Assembly: GCF_042657065.1 (NCBI RefSeq)
Contig: NZ_JBHSNF010000001.1
Span: 248,001 to 312,000 of the forward strand
Origin: Rhodanobacter ginsengisoli
GTDB taxonomy: Bacteria > Pseudomonadota > Gammaproteobacteria > Xanthomonadales > Rhodanobacteraceae
Reading direction: 5' to 3'
Length of the DNA stretch: 64,000 nucleotides
The stretch's first letter is position 1. Every line of letters begins with the position of its first letter. The notes under the pieces are model-generated. The model had not been told where the DNA came from. It made no database searches and worked only from the letters and a program-made list of their open reading frames with translations. Below, piece after piece: positions 8,124-16,604 of this stretch. A program made the translations under genes and the position numbers.

Positions 8124-9008
8124 ATGATGTCTGATGCACCGGTTTCAATTGAGCCGTTCGACTACGCCACGGCCTTCAGCCGGACGATTGGCTGGATAAC
8201 CTCGACCGAACAGGCGAGGCTTCGTTCCAGGCGCGTGGCAATTGCCGGGCTCGGCGGGGTTGGCGGTAGCCATCTGTTGACCCTGACTCGACTCGGCATC
8301 CAGTCGTTCAACCTGGCGGATTTCGACCGTTTCGGCATGGAAAATTTCAACCGGCAGGCCGGGGCATTCCAGTCGACGATTGGCCAGCCCAAAGTCGACG
8401 TGGTGTCCCGGATCGCGCGGGATATCAATCCGGATCTGGACATCAACAAGTTTTCCGATGGCGTCACCGTCGACAACATGGAGCAGTTCCTGTCGGGGGT
8501 GGATCTGTACGTCGACGGGCTGGATTTCTTCGTACTCGATATTCGTGCCAAGCTGTTTGCTCTGTGTGCCGAGCGCGGCATTCCGGCGCTTACCGCGGCG
8601 CCGTTGGGCATGGGTGCTGCGGTGCTGGCGTTCCTGCCGGGCCAGATGACATTCGAAGAGTATTTCCGGCTGGAAGGCCGCCCGAAGAACGAGCAGTTGC
8701 TGCGCTTCATGGTGGGTTTGGCGCCTGCCGTGCTGCATCAAGGCTATCTGGTCGATCCCTCAGCGGTCGACCTGATCAACCAGCGGGGGCCGTCGACGCC
8801 CATGGCATGTGAAATCTGTGCCGGGATAGCCGGTACCCAAGCGTTGAAGATCCTGCTTGGCAGGGGCAAAGTGCTCGCGGCACCGCACGGCCTGCACTTC
8901 GATGCCTACCGCAACAAGCTCGTACACACGTGGCGGCCAGGGGGCAACAACAACCCGCTGCAACGACTGATGCTGTCCGTGGCCCGCCGCCGATTCATGC
9001 GCCAGTAA
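8124..9008 (+). CDS. ThiF/MoeB/E1-like adenylyltransferase
   Basis: An E1-like enzyme expected to adenylate a carboxylate, in this superfamily often the C terminus of a small protein or peptide. The ATP site GLGGVGG is at residues 42-48, followed by LTRLGI, the LADFDRF acidic segment and NFNRQAG, all standard for ThiF folds, then VDGLDFFVLDIR. The CxxC zinc pairs of ThiF/MoeB are not evident; only a MACEICAG segment remains. The protein has 294 residues from the ATG at 8124, chosen for GAGGG ten bases upstream; an in-frame ATG at 8079 is possible. No ubiquitin-like partner is seen nearby. Related ThiF domains are fused to nitroreductases in Rv1355c-type proteins, and a nitroreductase-like gene lies 1.6 kb upstream. 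Confidence 0.82.
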   Translation: MMSDAPVSIEPFDYATAFSRTIGWITSTEQARLRSRRVAIAGLGGVGGSHLLTLTRLGIQSFNLADFDRFGMENFNRQAGAFQSTIGQPKVDVVSRIARDINPDLDINKFSDGVTVDNMEQFLSGVDLYVDGLDFFVLDIRAKLFALCAERGIPALTAAPLGMGAAVLAFLPGQMTFEEYFRLEGRPKNEQLLRFMVGLAPAVLHQGYLVDPSAVDLINQRGPSTPMACEICAGIAGTQALKILLGRGKVLAAPHGLHFDAYRNKLVHTWRPGGNNNPLQRLMLSVARRRFMRQ

Positions 9009-9264
9009 GCAGCACGCACAAACAAGCAGGCGAAGAAAAAATTCCGCTGGAGTGAGCTCCAACGGTCGCCGGATCAGGAAAATGCAATGGTCGCTCCTCC
9101 TGGCCGACCCCGACCTGTGCGCTTCGCCGCACTCATACCTCTTGATCGCGTCATTCCCGAGCAGACGTCGAGGTTCGTTTCATCTCTCAACGCGACCGTA
9201 TGAGCTGACTGTCGATCGATGAATCGTGGATTTTGGCCTGGCTGTTGCCGCCTACGTGTCCAGT

Positions 9265-9338
9265 TCCGTAGCGAGACCCCGGATGCCTTTCTGATCTCCG
9301 AAGGGTGGTCGTGGGTTCGAATCCAGCCGAACGTGCCA
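9265..9338 (+). other. decayed tRNA-like sequence
   Basis: The 3' part looks like a tRNA T arm and acceptor end: GTGGGTTCGAATCC followed by GAACGTGCCA. Upstream are partial D-loop-like (CAGTTCCGTAGCGAGA) and anticodon-arm-like segments. The T stem has a mismatch, the anticodon loop has the wrong size, and no matching 5' acceptor strand is visible, so it is not a working tRNA. It may mark an old integration site. The remainder of the gap at 9009-9458 shows nothing I can support. Confidence 0.3.
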
Positions 9339-9458
9339 TTGCCGAATGCCTATCGCTCCAGATTGCCGTGACGATGACGGCTTGTGAACCGCCGCGCGTT
9401 GCCTTTGCGGCAACCAGCGCCAGGAAGGGTGCCTCTTTGCGCTGACAATGGGCGAACC

Positions 9459-10049
9459 TCAGTGTTTGCCGATCCGGAAATCCCGGCTGGCGACCGGCTT
9501 GCCATCCAGCGAAATCTCCACCTTGTACCTGCCTTCGGGCCACAGGTCGGGGTTCTGCACCTCGAACGTGGTGATGGCCGGGCCGTCGGTGGCGATCGAC
9601 TGGCTGATGTTGCTGACCAGCTGGCCGGAGCCTTCCAGATAACTCCACTTGGCGTTGAGCGTGGCGCCGCCACTGCTGCCCTCGGTGGCCACGCTGGCAT
9701 AGATGGTCTTGTCGTTGCTGGCGAAGCTGTTCGCGGCATGGGTCACCTGATGCTCGGCATTCACGTCACTGCCGACGGTCAGCCTGGCCACGGTCAGGGG
9801 GACGCTCACTGCGGCAGCCTCGGAGACGGCGACCGACGCGGCCGTCGCCACGCCGGTGGTGCCACTGCCGGCCACCGGTGTGGTCGCGGTGGTGGCTGCA
9901 GGCGCGGGCAGCATGGCCACGGGTGCGGTGCTGGCGGGGGCAGGGGTATCGTTCGGCGAGGCCGGCTCGCTCTTGCCGCAGGCACTGAGCAGCAGCAGGC
10001 CGGCCAGGGCGGCGCCGTGCAGCGCGGTGGTGCGAATGGAAGGTGTCAT
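9459..10049 (-). CDS. putative lipoprotein of unknown function
   Basis: A 196-residue protein with a lipoprotein signal peptide ending in the lipobox LLSAC at residues 19-23. A low-complexity Ala/Pro/Thr/Val-rich linker follows to about residue 80. The folded C-terminal part contains a KWSYLEGSGQLVSN segment and an ISLDGKPVASRDFRIG ending, like proteins that carry a small beta-sandwich domain. No enzyme motif is seen. It is likely anchored in the outer or inner membrane facing the periplasm. It stands alone between the tRNA-like gap and queF. Confidence 0.75.
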   Translation of the reverse strand: MTPSIRTTALHGAALAGLLLLSACGKSEPASPNDTPAPASTAPVAMLPAPAATTATTPVAGSGTTGVATAASVAVSEAAAVSVPLTVARLTVGSDVNAEHQVTHAANSFASNDKTIYASVATEGSSGGATLNAKWSYLEGSGQLVSNISQSIATDGPAITTFEVQNPDLWPEGRYKVEISLDGKPVASRDFRIGKH

Positions 10050-10258
10050 GGGAACTCCTGGGTCGATCGCGGGCGGGTGCCGCTGCGTGGCGACTGCCGC
10101 CGTCGTCGGGTGCTTGGGTCTGGCACCGAGGCTAGTGGCGTCGACATGAAGCGCCGATTACCGGGAGGCAACCCGGGGCCTGAACTTTCACGCCACCATG
10201 ACAGGCGGGGTTGCGGGCCGTATCCGATCGCGCATCGCCGTCAGGCGGGCCGCGCGGG

Positions 10259-11083
10259 CTACTGGCGCACCGTGCGCGGGTTGCACGGCGTGGCTGGTGT
10301 GCTGCTGCGGAACGGATTGATGTCCAGCCCGCCGCGGCGGGTGTAGCGTGCGTACACGCTGAGCTGCTGCGGAGCGCAGCGCCGCATCAGGTCGACGAAG
10401 ATCCGTTCCACGCATTGCTCGTGGAATTCGTCGTGGGTGCGGAACGAGACCAGATAGCGCAGCAGCCCGGCGTGGTCGATCGGCGCGCCGCGATAGGCGA
10501 TCTGCACGCTGCCCCAGTCGGGCTGGCCGGTGACCGGGCAGTTCGAGCGCAGCAGGTGCGAAACGAGGGTTTCCGCCACCGGTTGCACGGACAGGTCGGC
10601 CAGCAGGAAATCGGCCTGCGGCGGACCGTAGTGGTCGATCTCGATGTCCTGCCGGTCGAGCAGCAGGCCGTCCAGGTCGACGGTGGGCAACGTGGCCGCG
10701 CGTGCCTCCGCCAGTTGCACGCTGACCACCGCACCCGCCGCGGCGGACAGGTCATGCATCAGGGTGGAAGTCAGCGTATCCGTGTCCGCGATGCGCTCCT
10801 GCGCGAAGCCATTCAGATACAGCTTGAATGACTTCGATTCGATGAGGTTCGGGGAAGCGGCGGGGATGCGGAACTCGGCCATCGCCACCACCGGCTTGCC
10901 GCGCGGATCGAGCCACGACAGCTCGTAGGCGTTCCAGATGTCCACGCCGTGGAACGGCAGCGGTTCGGCCACCTCGATTTCCGCGCGCTTGTCGGCGCGC
11001 GGTATCGGAAACAGCAGTCGGGGATCGTAGCGATCCGCGTAGATCGTGTTCTTGCCAAGCGGGGAGTGTTCGGGCGTGCTCAT
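10259..11083 (-). CDS. queF: NADPH-dependent 7-cyano-7-deazaguanine reductase (QueF, type II)
   Basis: Reduces preQ0 to preQ1 in queuosine biosynthesis, in the cytoplasm. At 274 residues it is the long, two-domain bacterial form. The QueF motif is visible as ESKSFKLYLNGF (from residue 82), and the catalytic cysteine is C182 in SNCPVTGQPDWGS, with Asp189. The ending RYTRRGGLDINPFRS is typical. No other queuosine gene is adjacent, which is common in this group. Confidence 0.97.
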   Translation of the reverse strand: MSTPEHSPLGKNTIYADRYDPRLLFPIPRADKRAEIEVAEPLPFHGVDIWNAYELSWLDPRGKPVVAMAEFRIPAASPNLIESKSFKLYLNGFAQERIADTDTLTSTLMHDLSAAAGAVVSVQLAEARAATLPTVDLDGLLLDRQDIEIDHYGPPQADFLLADLSVQPVAETLVSHLLRSNCPVTGQPDWGSVQIAYRGAPIDHAGLLRYLVSFRTHDEFHEQCVERIFVDLMRRCAPQQLSVYARYTRRGGLDINPFRSSTPATPCNPRTVRQ

Positions 11084-11138
11084 GCCGCGCAGTCTAACGG
11101 GTCCGGCGCCGCCCTCCGCGTGAACGGCGCCGGGGCAC

Positions 11139-12146
11139 TCACGCGTTGACCAGCTGCATCCCCGCGCCGGGGTAGCGGGTGCCGGCGGCCACGTCGGGCG
11201 GGAACACCGCGTCGATGGTGGCCAGCTCGGCGGCGCTCAGCTGCACGTCGAGCGCCCCGAGGTTCTCATCCAGCCGCGAACGGTGCCGGGTACCGGGAAT
11301 CGCCAGTACGTCGTCTCCTTGCGCCAGCACCCAGGCCAGCGCCAGCTGCGCGGGCGAGCAACCCTTGTCGGCGGCCAGGACCCTCACCTGTTCGACCAGC
11401 CGCAGATTGCGGGCGAAGTTCTCGCCCTGGAAACGCGGACTGGTGCGGCGGTAGTCGTCGGCGGCGAAGTCGTCCGGCGAGCGGATCGCGCCGGTGAGGA
11501 AGCCGCGTCCCAGCGGCGAGTAGGCGACCAGGCTCACGCCGTGGCGGCGGCAGGCATCGAGCATGCCGTTGGTCTGCGGGTCGCGCGTCCACAGCGAGAA
11601 CTCGCTTTGCAATGCGGCGATCGGATGCACCTTGCAGGCACGCTCCAGCGTGGCGCCGGAAGCCTCGGACAGGCCGAGGTAACGCACCTTGCCGGCGGCC
11701 ACCAGACCGGCCATCGCACCCACGGTGTCCTCGATCGGCACGTTCGGGTCGACGCGGTGCTGGTAGTACAGGTCGATGGTGTCGATGCCCAGGCGCTTCA
11801 GGCTGGCGTCGCAGGCGGCGCGCACGTATTCCGGGCGCCCGCTGATGCCGCGAACCGTCGGATCGGCGGGGTCGCGCAAGATGCCGAACTTGGTGGCGAT
11901 GAAGGCCTGCTCGCGGCGGCCCCTGATCGCCTGGCCGACCAGTACCTCGTTGGTGTGCGGCCCATACATGTCGGCGGTATCGAGCAGGTTGAGGCCGCGG
12001 TCCAGCGCATGCCGGATGGTGGCGATCGACTCGGCATCGTCGCGCGTGCCGTAGAAATCGCTCATGCCCATGCAGCCGAGGCCGAGCGCGGAAACCCGGG
12101 GGGCCGGTGCCGTAGCGGTGCCTTTGCCGAGGGTGCGGGTCTGCAT
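11139..12146 (-). CDS. aldo/keto reductase
   Basis: An NADPH-dependent aldo/keto reductase of 335 residues, cytosolic. Family features: GLGCMGMSDFYG near the N terminus, the LLDTADMYGPHTNE segment with the catalytic Asp and Tyr, the active-site Lys in FIATKFG, and DLYYQHRVDPNVPIEDTV with the catalytic His. The ATG at 12146 is chosen because AGGAG precedes it; the frame extends a further 27 codons without support. It is transcribed divergently from a LysR regulator 100 bases away, which probably controls it. The substrate is unknown. Confidence 0.93.
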   Translation of the reverse strand: MQTRTLGKGTATAPAPRVSALGLGCMGMSDFYGTRDDAESIATIRHALDRGLNLLDTADMYGPHTNEVLVGQAIRGRREQAFIATKFGILRDPADPTVRGISGRPEYVRAACDASLKRLGIDTIDLYYQHRVDPNVPIEDTVGAMAGLVAAGKVRYLGLSEASGATLERACKVHPIAALQSEFSLWTRDPQTNGMLDACRRHGVSLVAYSPLGRGFLTGAIRSPDDFAADDYRRTSPRFQGENFARNLRLVEQVRVLAADKGCSPAQLALAWVLAQGDDVLAIPGTRHRSRLDENLGALDVQLSAAELATIDAVFPPDVAAGTRYPGAGMQLVNA

Positions 12147-12249
12147 GATGTCGCTCCTGAGTGGAAGTGGAGGCCATGGTGCACCGCGACGGTGATTGGA
12201 TAAATGCTCAATAATGGGAATGACCATTCAATTGTAGACAACAATCTCC

Positions 12250-13149
12250 ATGGACCGCCTCGAAGCCATGCGGCTGTACACCCGGATCGTCGAGCTGGGC
12301 AGTTTCACCGCCGCGGCGAACGACCTGAGCCTGCCGCGCGCCACCGTGACCCACGCGATCAAGCGGCTGGAGGAACGGCTCGGCGCCCAGCTGCTGCAGC
12401 GAACCACCCGCCGCGTGCGCACCACCCGTGACGGCGAGACCTACTACGGGCATTGCCTGCGCCTGCTTGCCGACATGGACGAGGTCGAGACCGATTTCCG
12501 CGAGGCGCTGGTGCAGCCGAAGGGCCACCTGCACGTCGATCTTCCGGTGTCGCTGGCGCGGCTGCTGGTGATTCCCGCGTTGCCGGATTTCTTTGCGCGC
12601 TTCCCGCAGATCACGCTGGACATCGGCACCGGCGACCGCTTCGTCGACCTGGTACGCGAAGGCGTGGATTGCGTGCTGCGCGTCGGCGAGCTGGGCGATT
12701 CCGGCATGGTCGGCCGCCGCGTCGCGATGCTGCAGCAGGTGACCGTGGCCAGCGCCGGGTACGTGCGGCGACACGGCCAGCCCGATTCGCTGGCCGCGCT
12801 GCAGGACGGCCACCTCGCGGTGAACTGGGTCTCGCCGACGACCCGTCGTGCCGAGCCACTGGACTTCCTCGTCGGCCGCAAGCGGCGCGCGATCGCGCTG
12901 CCGGGTCGCGTCAGCGTCAGCGGCGTCGATGCCTACCTCGGCTGTTGCGAGGCGGGCCTGGGCATCGCGCAGATGCCGCGTTACCGGATCGCCGACGGGC
13001 TGAAGAGCGGCCGGCTGCGCGAGATCCTGCCGGCCTGTCCGCCGCCGTCGCTGCCGATGACCGTGCTGTACCCGCAGCAGCGGCAGATGCCGGCGCGGCT
13101 GCGGGTATTCGTCGACTGGCTGGTCGAACTGACCGCCGCGCAGCGCTGA
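12250..13149 (+). CDS. LysR-family transcriptional regulator
   Basis: A 299-residue LysR regulator. The N-terminal winged helix (MDRLEAMRLYTRIVELGSFT, then LSLPRATVTHAIKRLEERLG) is followed by a substrate-binding domain with the GHLHVDLPVSLARLLVIPALPDF region. It resembles regulators that respond to small aromatic or aldehyde compounds, but the ligand cannot be told. It is divergent from the aldo/keto reductase; control of that gene and of itself from the shared 103-base gap is the simplest reading. Confidence 0.93.
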   Translation: MDRLEAMRLYTRIVELGSFTAAANDLSLPRATVTHAIKRLEERLGAQLLQRTTRRVRTTRDGETYYGHCLRLLADMDEVETDFREALVQPKGHLHVDLPVSLARLLVIPALPDFFARFPQITLDIGTGDRFVDLVREGVDCVLRVGELGDSGMVGRRVAMLQQVTVASAGYVRRHGQPDSLAALQDGHLAVNWVSPTTRRAEPLDFLVGRKRRAIALPGRVSVSGVDAYLGCCEAGLGIAQMPRYRIADGLKSGRLREILPACPPPSLPMTVLYPQQRQMPARLRVFVDWLVELTAAQR

Positions 13150-13176
13150 GTCGTCGAGTCGTTGCCTTCTGAACGA

Positions 13177-13929
13177 TCACGATTCCCTACGCAAACCGTG
13201 ACGTGGCGTGGCAGTGCCCAGGGTGTCGCTGCACAGCGGCGCGCCGACCATGAGCAGCGCCTCGCGCTGCTCGGCCAGCGGCAGGCGCAGCATGCAGTCC
13301 TCGAAGCGGGCGAGTTTCTGGAAGGCCGGCAAGGCCTGCACCTGCGCCACCAGGGTGGCGCAGCGTGACCAGCGCGCCGGGTCGATCACGTAACGCACGA
13401 ACGAGGCGGTGCGGAAGAAACTGGCGATGCTGATGTCGGCGATCGACAGCGTGCCGAACACGAAGCCGTCGTCGGGCAACTGGTTTTCCAGGTAATCCAG
13501 AGTGGCGGGAATTTCCACCTCGCGTGCCTGCTGCACTGTCGCCTGGTCGGTCTCCTCGTGGAACAGGTAGCGCTTGACCCCCAACTGGTAGAACAGGCGC
13601 CAGACCAGCACATCGGCCAGCCGGGTATCGCAGTACTCCTCCAGCCAGCGCGCCAGCGCGCGGTCGCCCAGGTCGGGCGGATACAGCATGGGGGTCGGGT
13701 ACCGGTCCTCCAGGTACTGGCAGATCACCGACGAGTCGTTGAGCACGAAGCCGTCGTCGATCAGCACCGGGACACGCCGCAACGGACTGAGCTGCGAGAA
13801 CTTGTCGTTGCCGACGAACGGCGCGATCGGATCGATTTCGTAGTCGAGCCCTTTCAGCTCGAGGCACACCAGCACCTTGCGCACGTAGGGCGAAAGATAG
13901 TTGCCGATGATTTTCAGGCGCGCGGACAT
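13177..13929 (-). CDS. glutathione S-transferase family protein
   Basis: A cytosolic GST of 250 residues. The N-terminal thioredoxin-like domain has SPYVRKVLVCLELKGLDYE, the cis-Pro segment RRVPVLIDD and the glutathione-binding LNDSSVICQYLED. The all-helical C-terminal domain contains FVFGTLSIADISIASFF. The ATG at 13929 follows AGGGAG; the longer frame adds 29 unlikely residues. It converges with the LysR gene, with 27 bases between them. Substrate unknown. Confidence 0.93.
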   Translation of the reverse strand: MSARLKIIGNYLSPYVRKVLVCLELKGLDYEIDPIAPFVGNDKFSQLSPLRRVPVLIDDGFVLNDSSVICQYLEDRYPTPMLYPPDLGDRALARWLEEYCDTRLADVLVWRLFYQLGVKRYLFHEETDQATVQQAREVEIPATLDYLENQLPDDGFVFGTLSIADISIASFFRTASFVRYVIDPARWSRCATLVAQVQALPAFQKLARFEDCMLRLPLAEQREALLMVGAPLCSDTLGTATPRHGLRRES

Positions 13930-14189
13930 CGCACGGCTCCCTGCGTCGCTGGGATGATCAGCCTGCATGTGCTGGCCGATCGGCGTCAAGCGACACGCCG
14001 GCGACGCAAGTTGCACCGGTGTCCCCGCAGGAAAATGCGCAGGCAGGCGGAGCGACCTCCCGCAGCGCGACCGGGTCCGGTGAAGCCGGCCAACCTGTGG
14101 CAGGGTCGGCCGGTAGCGTATCGCGCTAGCATGGCCGGCCGGCGCGCGCGTGGCCGCCGGCGCAACGGGATTTCCGAGGGGAGTGCAGG

Positions 14190-16550
14190 ATGAGTTCGAT
14201 GAACGGTACGTGGCGTCTGTCCGGCGCGTGGTTGGTGGGCCTGATTGCGGCGGGCCTGTGCTCGAGCGGGCTGGCGGCGCAGACGCGCGTGCTCACCGCG
14301 CAGGACTATGCGCGGGCGGAACGCTTCCTGCCGTACCGCACCCTGCCGCTGGTCGACCACGATGTGCAGAAGGTGAAGTGGCTGGACGATGGCCATTTCT
14401 GGTACCGCGACCACGACGCCGATGGCGACCATTTCATGCAGATGGATATCGCCGACGGCAAGGCCGCGCCTGCGTTCGACCAGGCGAAGCTGGCGTTCGC
14501 GCTGGGCAAGGCCGGCGGCCAGCCGGTCGACGCGAGCAAATTTCCGCACGCGTTCGACTACAGCGTGAAGCCCGACGGTCGGCTCGACGTCAGGCTCGAC
14601 GACAAGCACTATCTGTGCGACCTGAAGGACGCCGGTACCTGCGAGGCGAAGGCCGGACACACCGGCAAGGACGCGGCCGCCGACGAACCCGGCGTGCTGT
14701 CGCCGGACGGCAAGTCCGAGGCGTTCATCCGCGACTGGAACCTGTGGCTGCGCGACGTGGCCAGCGGTCGGGAGACCCGGCTGACCAGCGACGGCGTGGA
14801 GGACTTCGGTTACGCCACAGACAACGCCGGCTGGAAGCACACCGACCACGCGATCCTCGAATGGTCGCCCGATTCCAGCCGCATCGCCACGTTCCAGCAG
14901 GACCAGCGCAAGACCGGCGAGATGTATCTGATCCGCACCCGGGTCGGTCACCCGGAGCTGCTGAAGTGGAAATATCCGCTGGTCGGCGACAAGCACGTGA
15001 CGATGATCGAGCGGGTGATCATCGACGTGGCGGCGAAGAAAGTGGTGCGGCTGAAGATGCCGCCGGATCAGCACCGCTCGAGCCTGTGCGACGACGTCAG
15101 TTGCGGGCCGGATGGCGGCTGGGACGACGTGAAGTGGGCGCCGGATGGCAGCACCCTGGCGTTCGTCTCCACCTCGCGCGACCACCGGCACGAATGGTTC
15201 CGCATCGCCAATGCAACCACCGGCGCGGTACGCACCGTGTTCGATGAAGTCGTGCCGACCTGGTACGAAAGCGGCAACGGTGCGGTGAACTGGCGCTACC
15301 TGCCGGCCACGCACGAGGCGATCTGGTTCAGCGAGCGCAGCAACTGGGGCCAGCTTTACCTGGTCGACCTCGCCACCGGCAAGTTCAAGCATGCGATCAC
15401 CCGCGGCGAGGGCAATGTCACCGAGGTGCTGAAGGTCGATCCGAAGACACGCACGGTGTGGTTCCGCGGCGTGGGTCGCACGCCCGGCGTGAATCCCTAC
15501 TACCAGCAGTTCTGGAAGGTCAGCCTCGAGGGTGGTCAGCCGACCCTGCTCACGCCGGAGGCCGCCGACCACACCATCAGCCTGTCGCCCGACGGCAAGG
15601 CTTTCGTCGATGCGTACTCCACGCCGACCACCCCGCCGGTGACCGTGCTGCGCGACGCCGATGACGGGCACGCGCTGGCCACCGTGGCCCGCGCCGACAT
15701 CAGCCGTCTGAAAGCATCGGGCTGGGTGCCGCCGATCCCGTTCACGGTGAAGGCGCGCGACGGCAAGACCGAGCTGTACGGGATGATGTTCAAGCCGACG
15801 AACTTCGATCCGTCGAAGAAGTACCCGCTCATCGACTACGTCTACCCGGGGCCGCAGACCGGTTCGGTACGGGGGCGCAGCTTCGCGCCCTCGCGCAGCG
15901 ATCACCAGGCGATGGCCGAACTGGGCTTCATCGTGATCGCGCTCGATGGCATGGGTACGCCGTGGCGCTCCAAGGCCTTCCACGATGCCTACTTCGAGCA
16001 CGTCGAGGACAACACCTTGCCCGACCAGGTCGGCGCGATCCGCCAACTGGCCGCGAAGTATCCCTGGGTCGACCTGGACCGCGTCGGCATCTGGGGCCAC
16101 TCCGGCGGCGGCAATGCCACCGCGGGCGCGATGTTCCACTATCCGGACTTCTTCAAGGTCGGCTGGGCCGAAAGCGGCAACCACGACAACCGCGAGTACG
16201 AGGACGACTGGGCCGAGAAATGGCAGGGCCTGCTGGTCACCGGCAAGGATGGCAAGAGCAACTACGACGCCCAGGCCAACCAGGACTTCGCGCGGAACCT
16301 CAAGGGCCACCTGATGCTGACCTACGGCACGCTGGACGACAACGTGCCGCCGTCGAACACGCTGCTGGTGGTGCAGGCGCTGATCAAGGCGAACCGCGAC
16401 TTCGACATGATCGCGATTCCCGACGTGCATCACGGCTATGCCGCCGCCACGCCGTACGTCACGCGCCGCCGCTGGGACTATTTCGTGCAGTACCTCGCCG
16501 GCGACACGCCGCCGAAAGCGTACGAGCTGAAGCCGTGGCCATGGCTCTGA
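14190..16550 (+). CDS. S9-family prolyl oligopeptidase / dipeptidyl peptidase IV-like
   Basis: A secreted serine peptidase of 786 residues with a signal peptide (ending near SSGLAAQ), a beta-propeller region (DPP IV N-terminal type) to about residue 530, and an alpha/beta-hydrolase domain. The triad is visible: Ser638 in GHSGGG, Asp716 or Asp717 in the LDDNVPP segment, and His748 in VHHGY. It probably removes dipeptides after proline in the periplasm or outside. The GHSGGG nucleophile elbow differs from the GWSYGG of classical DPP IV and matches a related branch common in Xanthomonadales. No operon partner. Confidence 0.92.
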   Translation: MSSMNGTWRLSGAWLVGLIAAGLCSSGLAAQTRVLTAQDYARAERFLPYRTLPLVDHDVQKVKWLDDGHFWYRDHDADGDHFMQMDIADGKAAPAFDQAKLAFALGKAGGQPVDASKFPHAFDYSVKPDGRLDVRLDDKHYLCDLKDAGTCEAKAGHTGKDAAADEPGVLSPDGKSEAFIRDWNLWLRDVASGRETRLTSDGVEDFGYATDNAGWKHTDHAILEWSPDSSRIATFQQDQRKTGEMYLIRTRVGHPELLKWKYPLVGDKHVTMIERVIIDVAAKKVVRLKMPPDQHRSSLCDDVSCGPDGGWDDVKWAPDGSTLAFVSTSRDHRHEWFRIANATTGAVRTVFDEVVPTWYESGNGAVNWRYLPATHEAIWFSERSNWGQLYLVDLATGKFKHAITRGEGNVTEVLKVDPKTRTVWFRGVGRTPGVNPYYQQFWKVSLEGGQPTLLTPEAADHTISLSPDGKAFVDAYSTPTTPPVTVLRDADDGHALATVARADISRLKASGWVPPIPFTVKARDGKTELYGMMFKPTNFDPSKKYPLIDYVYPGPQTGSVRGRSFAPSRSDHQAMAELGFIVIALDGMGTPWRSKAFHDAYFEHVEDNTLPDQVGAIRQLAAKYPWVDLDRVGIWGHSGGGNATAGAMFHYPDFFKVGWAESGNHDNREYEDDWAEKWQGLLVTGKDGKSNYDAQANQDFARNLKGHLMLTYGTLDDNVPPSNTLLVVQALIKANRDFDMIAIPDVHHGYAAATPYVTRRRWDYFVQYLAGDTPPKAYELKPWPWL

Positions 16551-16560
16551 CCGCTTGAAA

Positions 16561-16597
16561 CGGCGCCCTCGCCGGACGGTGTCCGGCGAGGGCGCCG
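16561..16597. terminator. long hairpin between convergent genes
   Basis: A perfect 16-bp stem (GGCGCCCTCGCCGGAC and its complement) with a GGT loop lies 11 bases after the S9 peptidase stop and 8 bases from the M56 stop. It has no clear T run, so it is probably a shared hairpin terminator or a block to read-through. Confidence 0.6.
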
Positions 16598-16604
16598 GCT
16601 CCAG

